Below are positions 49,767 through 64,000 of a DNA stretch of 64,000 nt, in pieces. Both the position numbers and the translations under genes were made by a program. A model generated the notes under the pieces. It saw only the letters and a list, made by a program, of their open reading frames with translations. It had not been told where the DNA came from and did no database searches. Source of the stretch: Blasia pusilla (Eukaryota; Marchantiophyta; Marchantiopsida; Blasiales); NCBI GenBank assembly GCA_050084515.1, contig CM114271.1, positions 2,108,001 through 2,172,000 of the forward strand, in the 5' to 3' direction. How positions within the stretch are numbered: the stretch's first letter is position 1; every line of letters begins with the position of its first letter.

Positions 49767-52700
49767 TCATAGAAAGGCAACACCCTGGAAGACTTTCTGT
49801 GCTGGCCCAGTCATGTACACACGATTATCAGACTCTCTCCATTCAATCTGAAGAGGGCCGCCCGGAAGTTCTACAAGACACGCCTGTCAACAAAAAATTC
49901 GCAGTTAGCAATGGTCCATAAAGCCCCATCCGAACTGGCAGCAAGATTGTGTGCAGAGTTCAGAGAATGGCTTTGGCACACAATCAGAAAAGAAAAAGTT
50001 CAAACATGTGTGCTTGTATTTTAAGCCACTGAAAGAGACTAGTTTTGGGAAATGGATTAATGAACCGGTTTCTTCTCTGAGCAGACCCACAACTGCCACG
50101 AGAAACTCATTCACTGAATATTGGATCATCCGTGCAACACCATAAAGAAACTGTCTTGCACATGTAAAAGCACAAAGAAATATGCTTTAGAACAGAAATC
50201 TTTCTCCCCACAATTAAGACTTCTTTGTCCTTACCCTTTCAGCCCGTCCTTCCAAAACAGCAGCTACAACCAGGGCGCAAGCCCCTGTCCCACAAGCAAG
50301 AGTTGGCCCTGCCATGAAGGAGTACCGATTAGAACAGGGACCCAATCTTCTCCTCTGTTGAGCCCATATTAATTTGTTTCTCCTTGCTTGCTAGCCAAAA
50401 ATGGGGTATTTGCAACATCATAACTGAGTACACCCAAGACAAACAAGGGTCCCACAACCCCGAGTTCACATCCAATGTGAATTCATTTTTAGATCAGATT
50501 TTCCAGCTAAATTGTGAGGCTATTTTCAGTCTTTCCTTTCCTTTCTTTTTGACATTGTATTCTCTTCATACACGCAAGCTGAAGGAGGCATGCCTATGAA
50601 AAATTCAAAATTAAAATGCTCTGATATTTGCAATCTCAGCCTCCAGAAACATTGTATCAGGCAGCCAGCAGATGTTACCTGTCACAAATCCCTACAGAGG
50701 TGTGAAATGCAGCATATTCAGAGTTCAGACAACATCTCGCGCTGATGTCAGGGCCAGAGGAATCATTTTGCATGCAATTATGCTTCCAAGAAACATAACA
50801 CCGATGCCTCACCTGCACCTCTCTCCCAGACCCGCATTCGTAAATGAGCTGGTGACAGCACTTGCACAAATTCTGAAAGTTGAATGCACACAAATGTTAA
50901 TCAAAGTTGCCTGACACAGCGATTAAGGCTTCTCTCTAATGAAGGATTGATGGAAGTTATGCAGTAATGTTGATGAGAACAAAATGGCAAAAAGAGTTGA
51001 TAATGCATGACATCAATTATGAAACAATGCCTACACCAAACTGTGGCAAGCACATGCAAGCCTCACCCATCACCAACTACCTATCTTACAAAACAACCAC
51101 TCCATGCCTGAAAACAATCTGCAGTTGGAAGAAGTCAAAGTATGAGGCACTATGGGGAACAAGGAATTTCAGTAGAGAGTATTCACCTGTGTTGGTCCTT
51201 GCAGGGAAGACTTCATGATTCTCAAAGAGTGGACCAATCTGAGCCAAAGGTAGAGAATTCACATCCTGCAAGTACATGGTTCATCCCAGTGAGAAAGATT
51301 TGCCTGAACCATACATGAAACTACAATTTTTTGCTTAGTTATGACATACTTGCATATAGTGATAACGTGCTTCTGAACTACGCTGTAGAAGAGAAAAAGA
51401 AGAGGTTATTGCTCGAGTCTGACAAGTGCGAATGTTTATGGATGAAATACTCTTTCTCACGCAGCTAGATAGAGAACACTTACCTCACTGCCATTCAAGA
51501 GTGTGACACAGTGGGGATTCCCCATGCTGACACAAGTGACAGCCCATGTTCTTCCATCAACCACCAATGGTACCTTTACAACTGCACCATTCTCGGTGCT
51601 AGGAAGTTTTGTTGGAATCTTTGCAGCCTCTAGAATGGGTGGCCCCATATCTACGCAGACCTGCAAATTCGTAATGGAAACCAAGAAGACAACAGACTCC
51701 ATATGATTTTTGCTGCTGTGATGTAAGGTCTGCTATTACCTTCCCACAATGCAAGCTCTGCTATGCTACAGAATGAGAGGCACGTACACCAGGGCCTAGG
51801 CATTGAGAAGGTGCTCCTGGAGCAAATCTAAGTCCATCATCTATCAACAATATGATCTATGCTGTAGGTAGGCTGCACTTAGGGTTTAGGGAAGGATTAG
51901 ACAAAGGCATCAAAGGATAAACTCAGAGACAATGCCATCCAACCCAACTCATCAAGCAGTGGGTGTCATGACTCAAAACAGCGTGCTAGCCAAAGATAAC
52001 ACAATTAAATATCATTGGTTTAGCTGCAAGGAGATTTCTGAATGAAGAAGGTACACACCTGACCATCTTCCAACATTGTAGGAACAATCAATCCACCGAG
52101 GGTATCAATGCGGTAGCTGCAAGACCAAGATCAGGACAATAATGAGCACTGCCCTATCTGAGACACCACAAAATCAAGCATTTACTACCTGTTCTGCTTT
52201 TAGCTGTAATCCAGACGGTCAAGATAATCATGAGAAACCCTGCATACATAACATGATTTGTGAAAATCTGACCTTTAGTTTCCCACCATGACCACATATA
52301 ACTGTGTGTAAGAATGTCAGTGTGAAACTAGACATTGACTAATGACTAGTATCAATCTGATAAGCCACAGCTTCACCATAGAACTGGTCCTGTAAATATT
52401 AGGACCATGAAAGCATCCATACAGGTCAGCGGAAGGTGATCCCTGAAAGGCGGCATCTCCTGAAGCCGTGACTGTTTGGTGAGACTTGTATGGAGGCTCC
52501 ACTCCTGGCTTGTTATTGAGCTCACATAGATTGAATCCTGTGACCCAGATTTATCTGAAGTTGCCAACTAGGAGGTGGGCTTGCTTGGATGGTAATTTAT
52601 AGTCTGCCAGCAGACCCATTTTGGACAGGGTGGTGTCTACAAATTTAAGAAGTCTTGTAGACAAGATTAACGTAATGCAGGAATCTTTCCAGTGAGTGTG

Positions 52701-54734
52701 TATCACAAGAGTTCTTGTAGACCTGCACGATAATGATTTGATTGCACATCAAACTGCTCACGAATATTTCCAACACTGTGAATACAAGGAAACATTAGTG
52801 TCTAGATTGTCTGGAGAATCTGTACGTCCTGCAACCCATAAACTATCCAAGCCTACATGGTGTACTGTGAGAATATACACGTTGCCAACATAACAGGTTC
52901 ACTTGTTTGATAGCCACCTTCATTCAGACTGAGAGACAGGATTTTGACTCTAAAAGTGCTTAGCTTAGCTTACCTCCTTGATTCAGTTGTGTTTTCAAGC
53001 TCTGCTGCAAATTTGGCAAGACATCTGATGCCGTTTCCACACATCTGGATAGAGTGTAACCATTTAGATACACCTACAGCAAGGCATACAAGTGCAGTCT
53101 ACAAGGAAAGAGGAAGGGCATATAACTCAGGGTTTAGGATACAGACTCTTTACAGCGGCAAGAATAGAAACTTATACCTCAGGTTCACTGCCATCAGAGT
53201 TGAATATGCGCATAGAGTAATCACTCCCATTTACACCAGGGAGTAGGAAAATAACTCCATCTCCTCCCACTCCAAAATTTCTGTCACAAACCTTGGCAGC
53301 TTGCTCAGGAGTTATCAAAGGAGTGGATGAATCCCTATTGTCTACCTGCAACAACCAAGACAGAATTTCTTTGAGATAGCAGCTGTATGCTACAAGAGAA
53401 CCACCAACGTAAGTGTAAATTGTACACTATCAGTTCACAAACTACGAGAAGAAACAAAAGCTGTTTGACGCATTATTGCAAATCTGAGGCCATCAAAGAA
53501 TGGCTAACTTGTTGGAGCTGCTCAAGGAATGTGTGTTGGTCGAATACATTGGGTTTCTCACCAGTATGAAGTCGTTTCCCAAACCCTGGTACTTGACGAA
53601 TTGCAAAATTTTCTGCATGCACACCACCCAGCCTAGAGATTAAATCAGGACTTCGGTGAAATAGCTCCTAAACTGTAAGAGGTTATGGTAATTCTCCGCC
53701 GGACAATCTTGATGTAATGTAAAGAAGGATACGTGAAGCTGTAACTAAAAGGTGGGGCAATCACTACTTCGTCCTGATCCCTGCTTACCAACGAGAGCTT
53801 GCAGAGGGTACAACAAGCAAAAAATACTCTGTGTGAGTGCAGGAAGCCAGGGTTTTCCACTACCAATGATCAAAACTACTCCTAGGCGTTGTAACCTGTG
53901 TTGCTTCCTTCGGATTTAGATCTTACGAAAGTTCTCAGGAACAGGGCTCAGTCAATCAGAGCAAACAACTGTAGATTTAGATGCCCTATTTTCACGTTCG
54001 AATTTGTAGGGAGTGTGATGCAGCTGGCGTCTTCTCGATACATCCTTCCTTACGTATTGTGTGAAAGATGTGCTCTAGCACTGTATACAGTTCAGAGAGT
54101 CGCGTCAACAGAAGAGATTGTTTTAACCCAATCTCATAAACAGTGTGATGAATTTTTCTGTTGGGGTATTCTTGCATTAAAAGTTGGTGTGACCAACGTC
54201 TTCTCCAGGATTGGAAATTAAAGAATGAGAGCATACCTCGGATTTCTTCTTGAGAACTTTCTCTTGAGTCGTAGGGGTAGCGATGGCTGAAGCAGAGGCT
54301 GCGAAACCCATCATTCCACCGACCAATGGCAAATTTGTGTAAGGATAAAGCACAGAAGTGGCGAATTGAGTGGCACTGGATCTGGCCAGTGGATCATGAG
54401 ATTCGTGATTGTCTGATGCTCCGGCATTGCATTTACAACGATAAATAAGAAGATGACCGGAGACGCACCTAACGTCGGCCGCACCATGGCGTTCACACTC
54501 GTCAGTGCTCGAGAGCCACCGCAACGCGCGAAGAGCTGGCTCAAACCACCAATCCGCCGCGCGTTCACTACTGGCATCGCCGCGCTGCATCCCAGCACTC
54601 GACGCGTCTGCAAGCTCTCCATCTCGCGAGGCTGTGGAATCGCGCCATGCTGCGCCGGACCTAAACAAGCCGCTCCAACTCCTCCTCCTCCTCCTACTGC
54701 AACGAACATCGCCATAGCAAAAGCTCCGCACCAA
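49767..54734 (-). CDS. dapF: Diaminopimelate epimerase, plastid, about 10 exons
   Basis: Minus-strand exons: first exon ending 54237, then 53612-53562, 53345-53178, 53044-52974, 52116-52059, 51660-51484, 51265-51187, 50872-50813, 50308-50235 and 49883-49767. Exons 2-10 join in phase to 855 bases ending at TGA. It converts LL- to meso-diaminopimelate, the penultimate step of lysine synthesis in plastids. Visible motifs are [23 protein letters not shown], the first catalytic Cys in MCGNGIRC (exon 4), [21 protein letters not shown], and the second catalytic Cys in ACGTGACA (exon 9), then ELPGGPL and YMTGPA. The first exon ends KVLKKKSE at a GTATGC donor. Its start is unsure: the open frame reaches 54734, an in-frame [10 protein letters not shown] lies closer, and another frame (ATG at 54820) also looks like a transit peptide. 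The gene appears intact. Confidence 0.93.
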
Positions 54735-54815
54735 AATTCCTCGAGACCCAAATGCTGAAACCCTCCCTGAGCAGAACCTCTCGTACTCAGGCCAATGGAA
54801 GACAAGAGAAGGCTC

Positions 54816-55150
54816 GTCAAAGCTCCCCCGTTACGGCCAAAACGCGAGAGGCAAAGTACGAGGGGAGGTCGCGGGATTACGGGAGGGAGGACGGGTCAAA
54901 GCTCCCCTTACGGCTAAAGTGAGCGATGCGGGAGGCGAAGTACAAGGGCAGGTCTAGGGAGGACGAGTCAAAGCTCCCCTTACGGCCAAAACGAGGGACG
55001 CGGGAGGCAAAGTACAAGGGAAGGTCGCGGGAGTCCAGGAGGGAGGGCGAGTCAAAGCTACCCTTAAGGCCAAAGTGAGGGAGACGGGAAGCCCTTGAGA
55101 GGAGGGAGAGGAGGGAGGGAAGGTCAAAGCTTCCCTTGGGGCCCCCTCCA
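54816..55150. repeat. Minisatellite next to the 5' end of dapF
   Basis: Units beginning GTCAAAGCT start at 54816, 54895, 54967, 55051 and 55123, spaced 79, 72, 84 and 72 bases. Shared parts are CCCTTACGGCCAAA, CGGGAGGCAAAGTAC and AAGGGAAGGTCGCGGGA. GC-rich and purine-biased on the plus strand. It covers the region where the dapF promoter or leader should be. Confidence 0.85.
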
Positions 55151-55169
55151 TGTGCAGCGTCAAGCACCG

Positions 55170-56138
55170 ACGCTGGCCGTTATAGCAAGTCAATTTGATC
55201 CTCCAGGTTATGATGACTTGATAGAGCCAGATCCCATGCACACCAAGAACTGGCGACCATAGAGGACTCAACAGCTTTTATATGTCCAATAGTTTTGGGC
55301 GTAAAATGGCCTAGTGTTTTGCGACCTCGACTTGGTAATGATGGGAAGTAGTTATTAGCAGCCGAGGCATTTTGTTACATTATCCACTGGAAAACTATTT
55401 TGGACGCATAAATGAGGATCGTCGTGACCTCAGAGCATGTCCATGGGATCAGGCTCTTAGAGTTGCCAATTTTTAGTCAAGGTGGTCGATCTCTCACGAG
55501 GTTGCAAAATATTAGGCCCAAGAGAGGGTTTGCATCCTCGCGCCCTCCTAAACCTGGTACGTCCTATTGAATTTTGAAAGAAGTGGCTATGATGGTGGAG
55601 GTCAACACTTCCTTTCGTAGTTGGCAAAAGAGAGAGTATCTTGGGGAAATTTGCATGCTTAATGGATGGTTTAATACTAACCCCATCCAAACAATATTTG
55701 GATAATTTGCAACAAAAAATTATAGTGTTAATAATAGGATATATCGACCGGTGAAATGTATGTAAATTACACCAAATATTATGCGTAAATGCTCCAAAAA
55801 CAATCTTGGAACACACCGAGTGCAAGAAGCTGCACAAGTTTATGTAGTCTTTGGTTCCTTTAGCGAAAGGCCTTTATCGGCTTATTCTTGTAAGGAATAA
55901 AGATGGGAGTTCATTCTTTTTTTCTCCTAAAACATCACATGACTGCTCAACATACAATTACTTCCTTGCCCAAGATAGCAAGCACTTGATTGGAAGACTT
56001 TGAACCCATGAGTATAAGACAAAGTTGAACCAGACAAAGTATGTGCCTAGTATCAAAGATCCTCTAATCTTTGAGGATTATTGTGTTGAGCAATATTTTG
56101 CAAGCCCTAAAGAGTTCATGATAGATTCAATCTCCCGA
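55170..56138. other. Intergenic, no gene recognised
   Basis: No supported gene. The right part may hold further decayed copia sequence (a GAGGGAGAGAATTAG stretch near 56148 adjoins the recognisable fragment). Confidence 0.4.
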
Positions 56139-56139
56139 G

Positions 56140-57208
56140 AAGCAAATTGAGGGAGAGAATTAGACTGAATTGTGTATGGTAAAAACAAAACATAGAGTCT
56201 AGTTGACACTAGTCAGAGCTCAAGTCAGATGTCACAAACATCCACCTCTGAACATCAACTTGGTAGATCAAGTAGAGTCTCACATCCTACTCATAGATTT
56301 ATAAATGAAGGATTCCTTGCAACACATCATGCATGTATGATTACTATCCTTCAAGAATACGAGCCGAGTTGTTTTGAAGAAGCTGCAAGCAAGGTCGAAA
56401 GGAGTTGGCTGCCTTAAGAAATTAACAAACTTGGGAATTGGATGATATACCTTTTGGTAAGGAAGCTATTGGTTGCAGATGGGTTTACAAAGTCAAGCGC
56501 AATCAAAATGGTATAGTGAACAGATACAAATCCAGATTTTTAGCCAAGGGCTATGCACAACAATATGACATCGATTATGAGGAGACATTTAGCCATATTG
56601 TAAAGATGGTGACTACGAGAAGAGTGGTTGCACTTGCAGTAAATAAGAAGTGAAGATTACATCACATGGATGTCAAGAATGCCTTATAAAATGGAGATCT
56701 ATATGAGGAGGTATACATGACTCAACCACTTGGATATGAGCATCCAAAGCTTCCATTCTGTGTATGTAAGTTAAAGAAAGTTATATATGGGCTCAAGCAA
56801 GCTCCAAGAGCTTGGCATGGCAAGATTGTAGACTTCCTACAAGAGTTGGGCTTTAGGGTATGTGATTCTGACTCCTCGCTATATGGCTTGAGAGGACAAG
56901 ATCATACGATTATCATTGTGTTGTAATTTTACGACCTCTTGATTATTGGGAATATTGAGGATGTGGTACCATAAGTCAAGCTAAAGTTATAGGCAAAATT
57001 TGATATGAAGGACTTGGGAGAACCTAGATACTTCCTTGGTGTTGAGTTTATCAGGGTTGGAGAGAGCATGTGGTTATTACAACGACAATATGCTCTTCAC
57101 ATGTTGTCAAAATATGCTACGAGGACTTGTAAGCCAATGAATACAGTGTTGGACCAGAGTGTGAAGCTAAGAGTGGATGAAGGAGAGTTGCTTGCAGATT
57201 CTAATATG
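56140..57208 (+). pseudogene. Ty1/copia fragment: end of linker, reverse transcriptase and start of RNase H
   Basis: Segments in order: STSEHQLGRSSRVSHPTHRF (56229-56290), WVYKVKRNQNGIVNRYKSRF and DIDYEETFS (56438-56653), [16 protein letters not shown] (56717-56926), MKDLGEPRYFLGVEF (57005) and QSVKLRVDEGELLADSN (to about 57208). The order and wording parallel the copia element at 36.5-41.8 kb, so they belong to one family. Stops at 56414, 56651 and 56924 interrupt it, and the YVDD motif is destroyed (a stop followed by FYD at about 56925). No LTR, primer site or Gag is attached. Confidence 0.88.
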
Positions 57209-57214
57209 TATGGT

Positions 57215-58079
57215 TTGAGGTGTTAACAGACCAGGATATAGAGTTTCACCCGGAGTTTCAGGCCTTGTGTGATCAGGTGTTGATCGACCACCACAACACT
57301 TCGCGAGATCATCTTGAGGCGGATGAACTAGCGGAGAGGGTTGTGCAGACGGTGAGGAGAGGATTAGGCAAGTATGGCTTGCAGAGAGGTCATCTAGGAG
57401 ATTGGGACCTTCAGTTGTCGTGGTTGGTGATGGGATACAAATTCAGCAAGGAGGCATCCTTAGCGTCTTTCTCACCGTACGTGCTGCTTTATGGCCGAGA
57501 GCTAGATTTACCCGCGGCCATTCGTCGAGATGTTGGTGAGGTGTTGAACCTTGATGACTTTGATGTATGGATGCAAGCATGTTCTCAGAGGGCTGATTTG
57601 TTTCGAAGAGTGATGCCCATGAGAACTTGGCGATTGCGCAACATCGGGATACATTGAGGTATGCGACTATTTGGGGAGGTGGTTATCGACCTACTATCTG
57701 GAGGTTTCATCAAGGAGACTATATCTACTTGGAACACACGACACCTCCGACGTTGGATGTGACTGAAGGGCGCACCATCTTGAGAGTGCGTGAGATTTTG
57801 CCATGTAGTGTTCTCTTATTGGAGGGACGCAATGTTATGGTTTGGAAGGACCATGTGTGTAACTATGCGCCATGTCACCTTCCTAACATTGACGGTACAG
57901 TTGATCCTAATTTAGCAGTAGTTCGTGCACACTTGCGATGTATGTTGTGTGGTTCCGCCCGTGGTGCATCCACTATGCTAGTCTATGATGGGTGTTCGAG
58001 AAGGTGGCATGTGGCATGTCTGACGCCATCTCTCACTAGGGTTCTTGAGGGACGATGGATGTGTCCCAGATGTACATAG
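57215..58079 (+). pseudogene. Ty3/gypsy integrase C-terminal half with PHD finger, fused to the copia fragment
   Basis: A frame from 57220 begins inside the integrase core (LTDQDIEFHPEFQALCDQ), continues HLEADELAERVVQTV and LDLPAAIRRDVGEVLNL, and after a frameshift near 57640 runs 57627-58079 with GGGYRPTIWRFHQGDYIYLE. It ends in a PHD finger at 57940-58076: CMLC, YDGC (Tyr where the 13 kb copy has Cys), WHVAC, LTPSL, WMCPRC. Unlike the 13 kb copy, the last CPRC pair is in frame. Purine-rich CTAGGGGGGCG at about 58249 and TTGGAAATATGTTGG at about 58261 fit polypurine tract and LTR start. The N-terminal integrase, RT and Gag are missing. Confidence 0.75.
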
Positions 58080-58260
58080 GGTAGGTAGTTCTAGATTCCG
58101 ACTTGTGTCTGTGACATGGATGACAAGAAGGCGACTAACAATGGGGCCACATGAGCATCCGAACTTTTTTCTCCTAACGTCCGAGAGATGTGTGTCATGG
58201 TAGGTAGGGATAGATGGCTATTTGAAGTTAGTGGGACCTAACCACTAACTAGGGGGGCGA

Positions 58261-58690
58261 TTGGAAATATGTTGGTGCAATAGACCATTCTTCAACCTCA
58301 TTTGACATCTCAACACAAAGTTATACCAAAATCGCCCGCTAACCGTGTATGCCGTCGACGAGGTAGAACACTACATGTCGGCTAACTAAGATATACAACT
58401 GTTGTGTGCATACATATCGCTACACAATACACGTCGTTGGTCACATCCACATCACACAAGCCATACTAAGCCATACCATTTTGTCCCTCCAATATGAGGA
58501 CTCCGGTCAGTAACACCTCGGACACACGTTGTGCGATCTTTGAGTACATGCATGAGTTTATTTCTTGTATGTGTGTGGATTTATCCATATATTGGGAAGA
58601 TCGGTGTTGTGTTGTGTGAATATGACCAATGATGCGTATTGTATAACGACGTGTTTGCACATGACAACTATCAATATAAGCACACAAAGA
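58261..58690. repeat. Gypsy LTR-like sequence with an inverted pair
   Basis: Follows the polypurine-like tract. A block reading GACCAACGACGTGTATTGTGTAGCGATATGTATGCAC on the minus strand (about 58440-58395) recurs in direct orientation near 58615-58660 (GACCAATGATGCG...GTATAACGACGTG). The same block is in direct orientation at 13610-13650 and 14225-14275. Confidence 0.45.
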
Positions 58691-58936
58691 CCTCCTTACT
58701 AAAATGTATATATAGAGAGGGAAACATTTAATATTGAAAATATTATATATAAACAAACTAATACATATTGTTATTGCAAAATTCCTCTTAGATTTTTAAA
58801 GTCTTCTCTTATTCACATGCTCCATTTTCAACCACTTACATCTTGGTATGTATACTTGGTAATTTAGAGTCAATTTTGAGGTAAATCATATTAATGGTTT
58901 GGAATTTATGAGGGTAGATTTGGGATAAGGCGTTAA

Positions 58937-59248
58937 TCTATATTATTTAAAGAGGATGGGTTTTGAGGAAACCCTTCTCATGTGTTGCCATTTGTCCCTT
59001 TAAGGTTGTTTATGGTGTTGAAACATGTCATTTTAAGAGAGGAAGTTGACATATGTCCTTTTCAAGATATTTATGGCGTCGAAACATGTCATTTTAAGAG
59101 AGGAAGTTAAGTTGAGAGGAGACAATGATTAAATGAGGAAAGGAAAAGAAGGTGGAAACGCTAAATTGTATGAAATATTTTTTTAAAGGCATTCGAGTGT
59201 TAGGGTAATTCAGATTACTCATTATTAGCCCCACGAGGATGCACTAGT
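58937..59248 (+). mobile_element. Helitron-like non-autonomous element
   Basis: Begins TCTATATTATTTAAAGAGGATGGG after A and ends GATGCACTAG before T. Two near-identical blocks (TTATGGTGTTGAAACATGTCATTTTAAGAGAGG) occur inside at about 59010 and 59068. 312 bp, no coding capacity. Confidence 0.7.
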
Positions 59249-59249
59249 A

Positions 59250-59774
59250 TCTCTCTCCAAGAAAGCATGTTTAAAAAAAAGAACTTTGAAGCAAAGAGAA
59301 TATTAAGAACACTCAATATACGCACATACAAGCCTCTCTAAGAGAATATCAATATAGAGAGGGAAAAAATTAATATTAGAAAACCAAATTTAAACAAACT
59401 ATTATCTCTCACCAAGAACGTATGTAAAAAGAAAATATTCACAACACTTAGTGTAAAAAAACTATATAATGTTCTTTCTATTAGAACTTTATAGTAAGCA
59501 CTTTATAGTAAGAACATTCGATATATGCACACTAAGCTCTCTTTACAAGAACGAATATAAACAGAGGGGACACTTTGATGAAAGCGCTTCTTTCGTCGTT
59601 TCTTTTCGAGAGAAGTGGAGAGAGAGAACTTCTGCTGAAACAGACGACGAAGAGAAAGTGCCACAGAAATCGGTGTCTGATCGGACGATTGTTGGGAGAA
59701 AAGAGGGCGGAAGTGAAGCGGAGCCCGGCGAATCGGTGGATTGTGGAGGGAAGAATTGTTGTGGAGCGGGAGAG
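59250..59774. other. Upstream region and leader of RPT6
   Basis: AT-rich until about 59570, then GC-rich up to the RPT6 start codon. The frame of RPT6 exon 1 remains open upstream to 59469, but those residues are unlike the family. Confidence 0.4.
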
Positions 59775-62869
<3,095 letters not shown>

Positions 62870-64000
62870 TTTGATATTTCTAGGTGTCTCAAATGTAGAA
62901 ACAAAATGTCTGATTGTAATGATAATTGCCATGATGCCTCATGACCCAAAAGAAAGTGAGTGCTGTTAACATTTCTTGCCTTAGTGCTCCCATTGGCTGG
63001 CTTGACCTGTTTCTGTACAGAAATTCATAGGAACTGTGAGGCTTCTGCTTGTATTTCTGTTCTTGTCTATATTCTGGTCTGACCCCGAGGAGTTCAGAGC
63101 CAGACAAAGAATGGTAGCCTGATATTCCTTCTGCAGATGTTGAGTGATACTTCATCAGTATTGTCATGGGATAATGTTTATAAAGAAAGTAGGTGCAGTA
63201 TGTGCATCTATGCTGCTTCTTGGGGGCTTGCCATCAACCCATCTCAAATCATCCACCGGTAGATAGTTTGGTGTGGTCAAATATTGTAGAGATCCTCTCT
63301 TATTGTCCTTGTGATCAGCTTCCATAGAATCAATTCACAAACTGCCATCCAGGTTGTGAATTGGTTGGTCATACGATTGTGTTGTGTGCATACATTCTTG
63401 CATTAGTCCTCTGAGGGAATTCTCTTTTTTTATCCTTAGTTACCTCGGGCATTTATTCACGTTAACAATTTTAATCCCTCCCTCCCTCCCTCCCTCCTGT
63501 TAACAATTGTGATCCTCCCCTCCCTCCACTCTCATAGTGTGCTCATGTTATTTGTCATTTTGTGCATTTTGGCCTTCATCCACTACATACCTGGTCAGAT
63601 GCACCCCTCCATGTCCTAAACGCATCAGCAAGTTTCTCATACCTTTTATTGATTGATGGGTAGTATGTAGAGTGGAAGAGCAGAGGTTAGGTTTGATGGC
63701 TAAGACTACACCAAACTCATCTAATCCTACTTAACATCTCAACAAAACAAGCTGTAGACTTCCGCGGATTGATGAAATGTACGTTCACAACAAATGGGTA
63801 CGACGAGAGGAGAATCCAGAAAAGTGCAGAGTATGGGGTCAAGAGTGTGGAATGCATGCGTTTCATGGCAGGATTCTTCCCAACTATACCTACCACAGGT
63901 AGAAAAAATATCATGAAAAAACTTGCATCAGGAATATTAAATGAAGACGTCATATCTCATTGGAAGTTATCTAGTTGGAATTGCCATGGGATAATGCCAA
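62870..64000. other. 3' flank of RPT6, no gene recognised
   Basis: No supported coding region. A CCCT microsatellite (TCCCTCCCTCCCTCCCTCC) lies at 63477-63497. Confidence 0.4.

Noticed and set aside
59469-59774. N-terminal extension of RPT6 from ATG 59469
   Set aside because: The added residues are unlike any RPT6 N-terminus, and the AT-rich composition before 59570 is non-coding in character.

Overview
This is nuclear DNA of a land plant. Three intact, intron-rich housekeeping genes with GT-AG introns can be read exon by exon: the 20S proteasome beta-2 subunit (PBB type, 24001-26595, +), the plastid lysine-pathway enzyme diaminopimelate epimerase (dapF, about 49767-54734, -) and the 26S proteasome ATPase RPT6 (59775-62869, +). 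A fourth, probably complete gene (15169 to about 18008, +) encodes a plastid-targeted protein of unknown function. The transposon content (an RLE-type retroelement, a Ty3/gypsy element with a PHD finger, an unfamiliar DDE transposase) suggests a non-seed plant such as a bryophyte, lycophyte or fern. That is inference; no species-diagnostic sequence is visible.

Layout. 1-2.0 kb: broken DDE-type transposase gene (-). 2.1-9.5 kb: the most unusual part. It holds a decayed multi-exon gene whose pieces look like a ParB-like domain (DGNHR motif) followed by a beta-class N4/N6 DNA methyltransferase domain. Its introns and flanks are filled with about 28 copies of a 25-27 bp palindrome, two groups of which are in tandem arrays of 67 bp and 64 bp period. 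9.8-14.3 kb: gypsy remnants, a 5S-rRNA-like patch, and an integrase followed by a PHD finger. 15.1-19.0 kb: plastid-targeted gene followed by a 45 bp module repeated five times. 21-32 kb: AT-rich DNA with many small Helitron-like elements, a 5'-truncated retroelement copy, the PBB gene, and an EDM2-like PHD fragment. 33.6 kb: a perfect 180 bp GA microsatellite. 36.5-41.8 kb: a full-length Ty1/copia element (-) with LTRs, target-site duplication, tRNA-Met primer site and polypurine tract. 42.7-46.2 kb: a broken retroelement with reverse transcriptase and a C-terminal nuclease-like domain. 47-48.4 kb: more Helitron-like elements. 49.8-55.2 kb: dapF with a minisatellite just upstream. 56.1-58.3 kb: a copia fragment fused to a gypsy integrase-PHD fragment. 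58.9-59.25 kb: another Helitron-like element. 59.8-62.9 kb: RPT6.

The host genes do not form a functional cluster, except that two belong to the ubiquitin-proteasome system (20S beta-2 and 19S RPT6). All autonomous elements seen here are inactivated by stops or frameshifts. Exon boundaries were placed by eye from splice consensus and protein-family knowledge. No alignment or database search was run.
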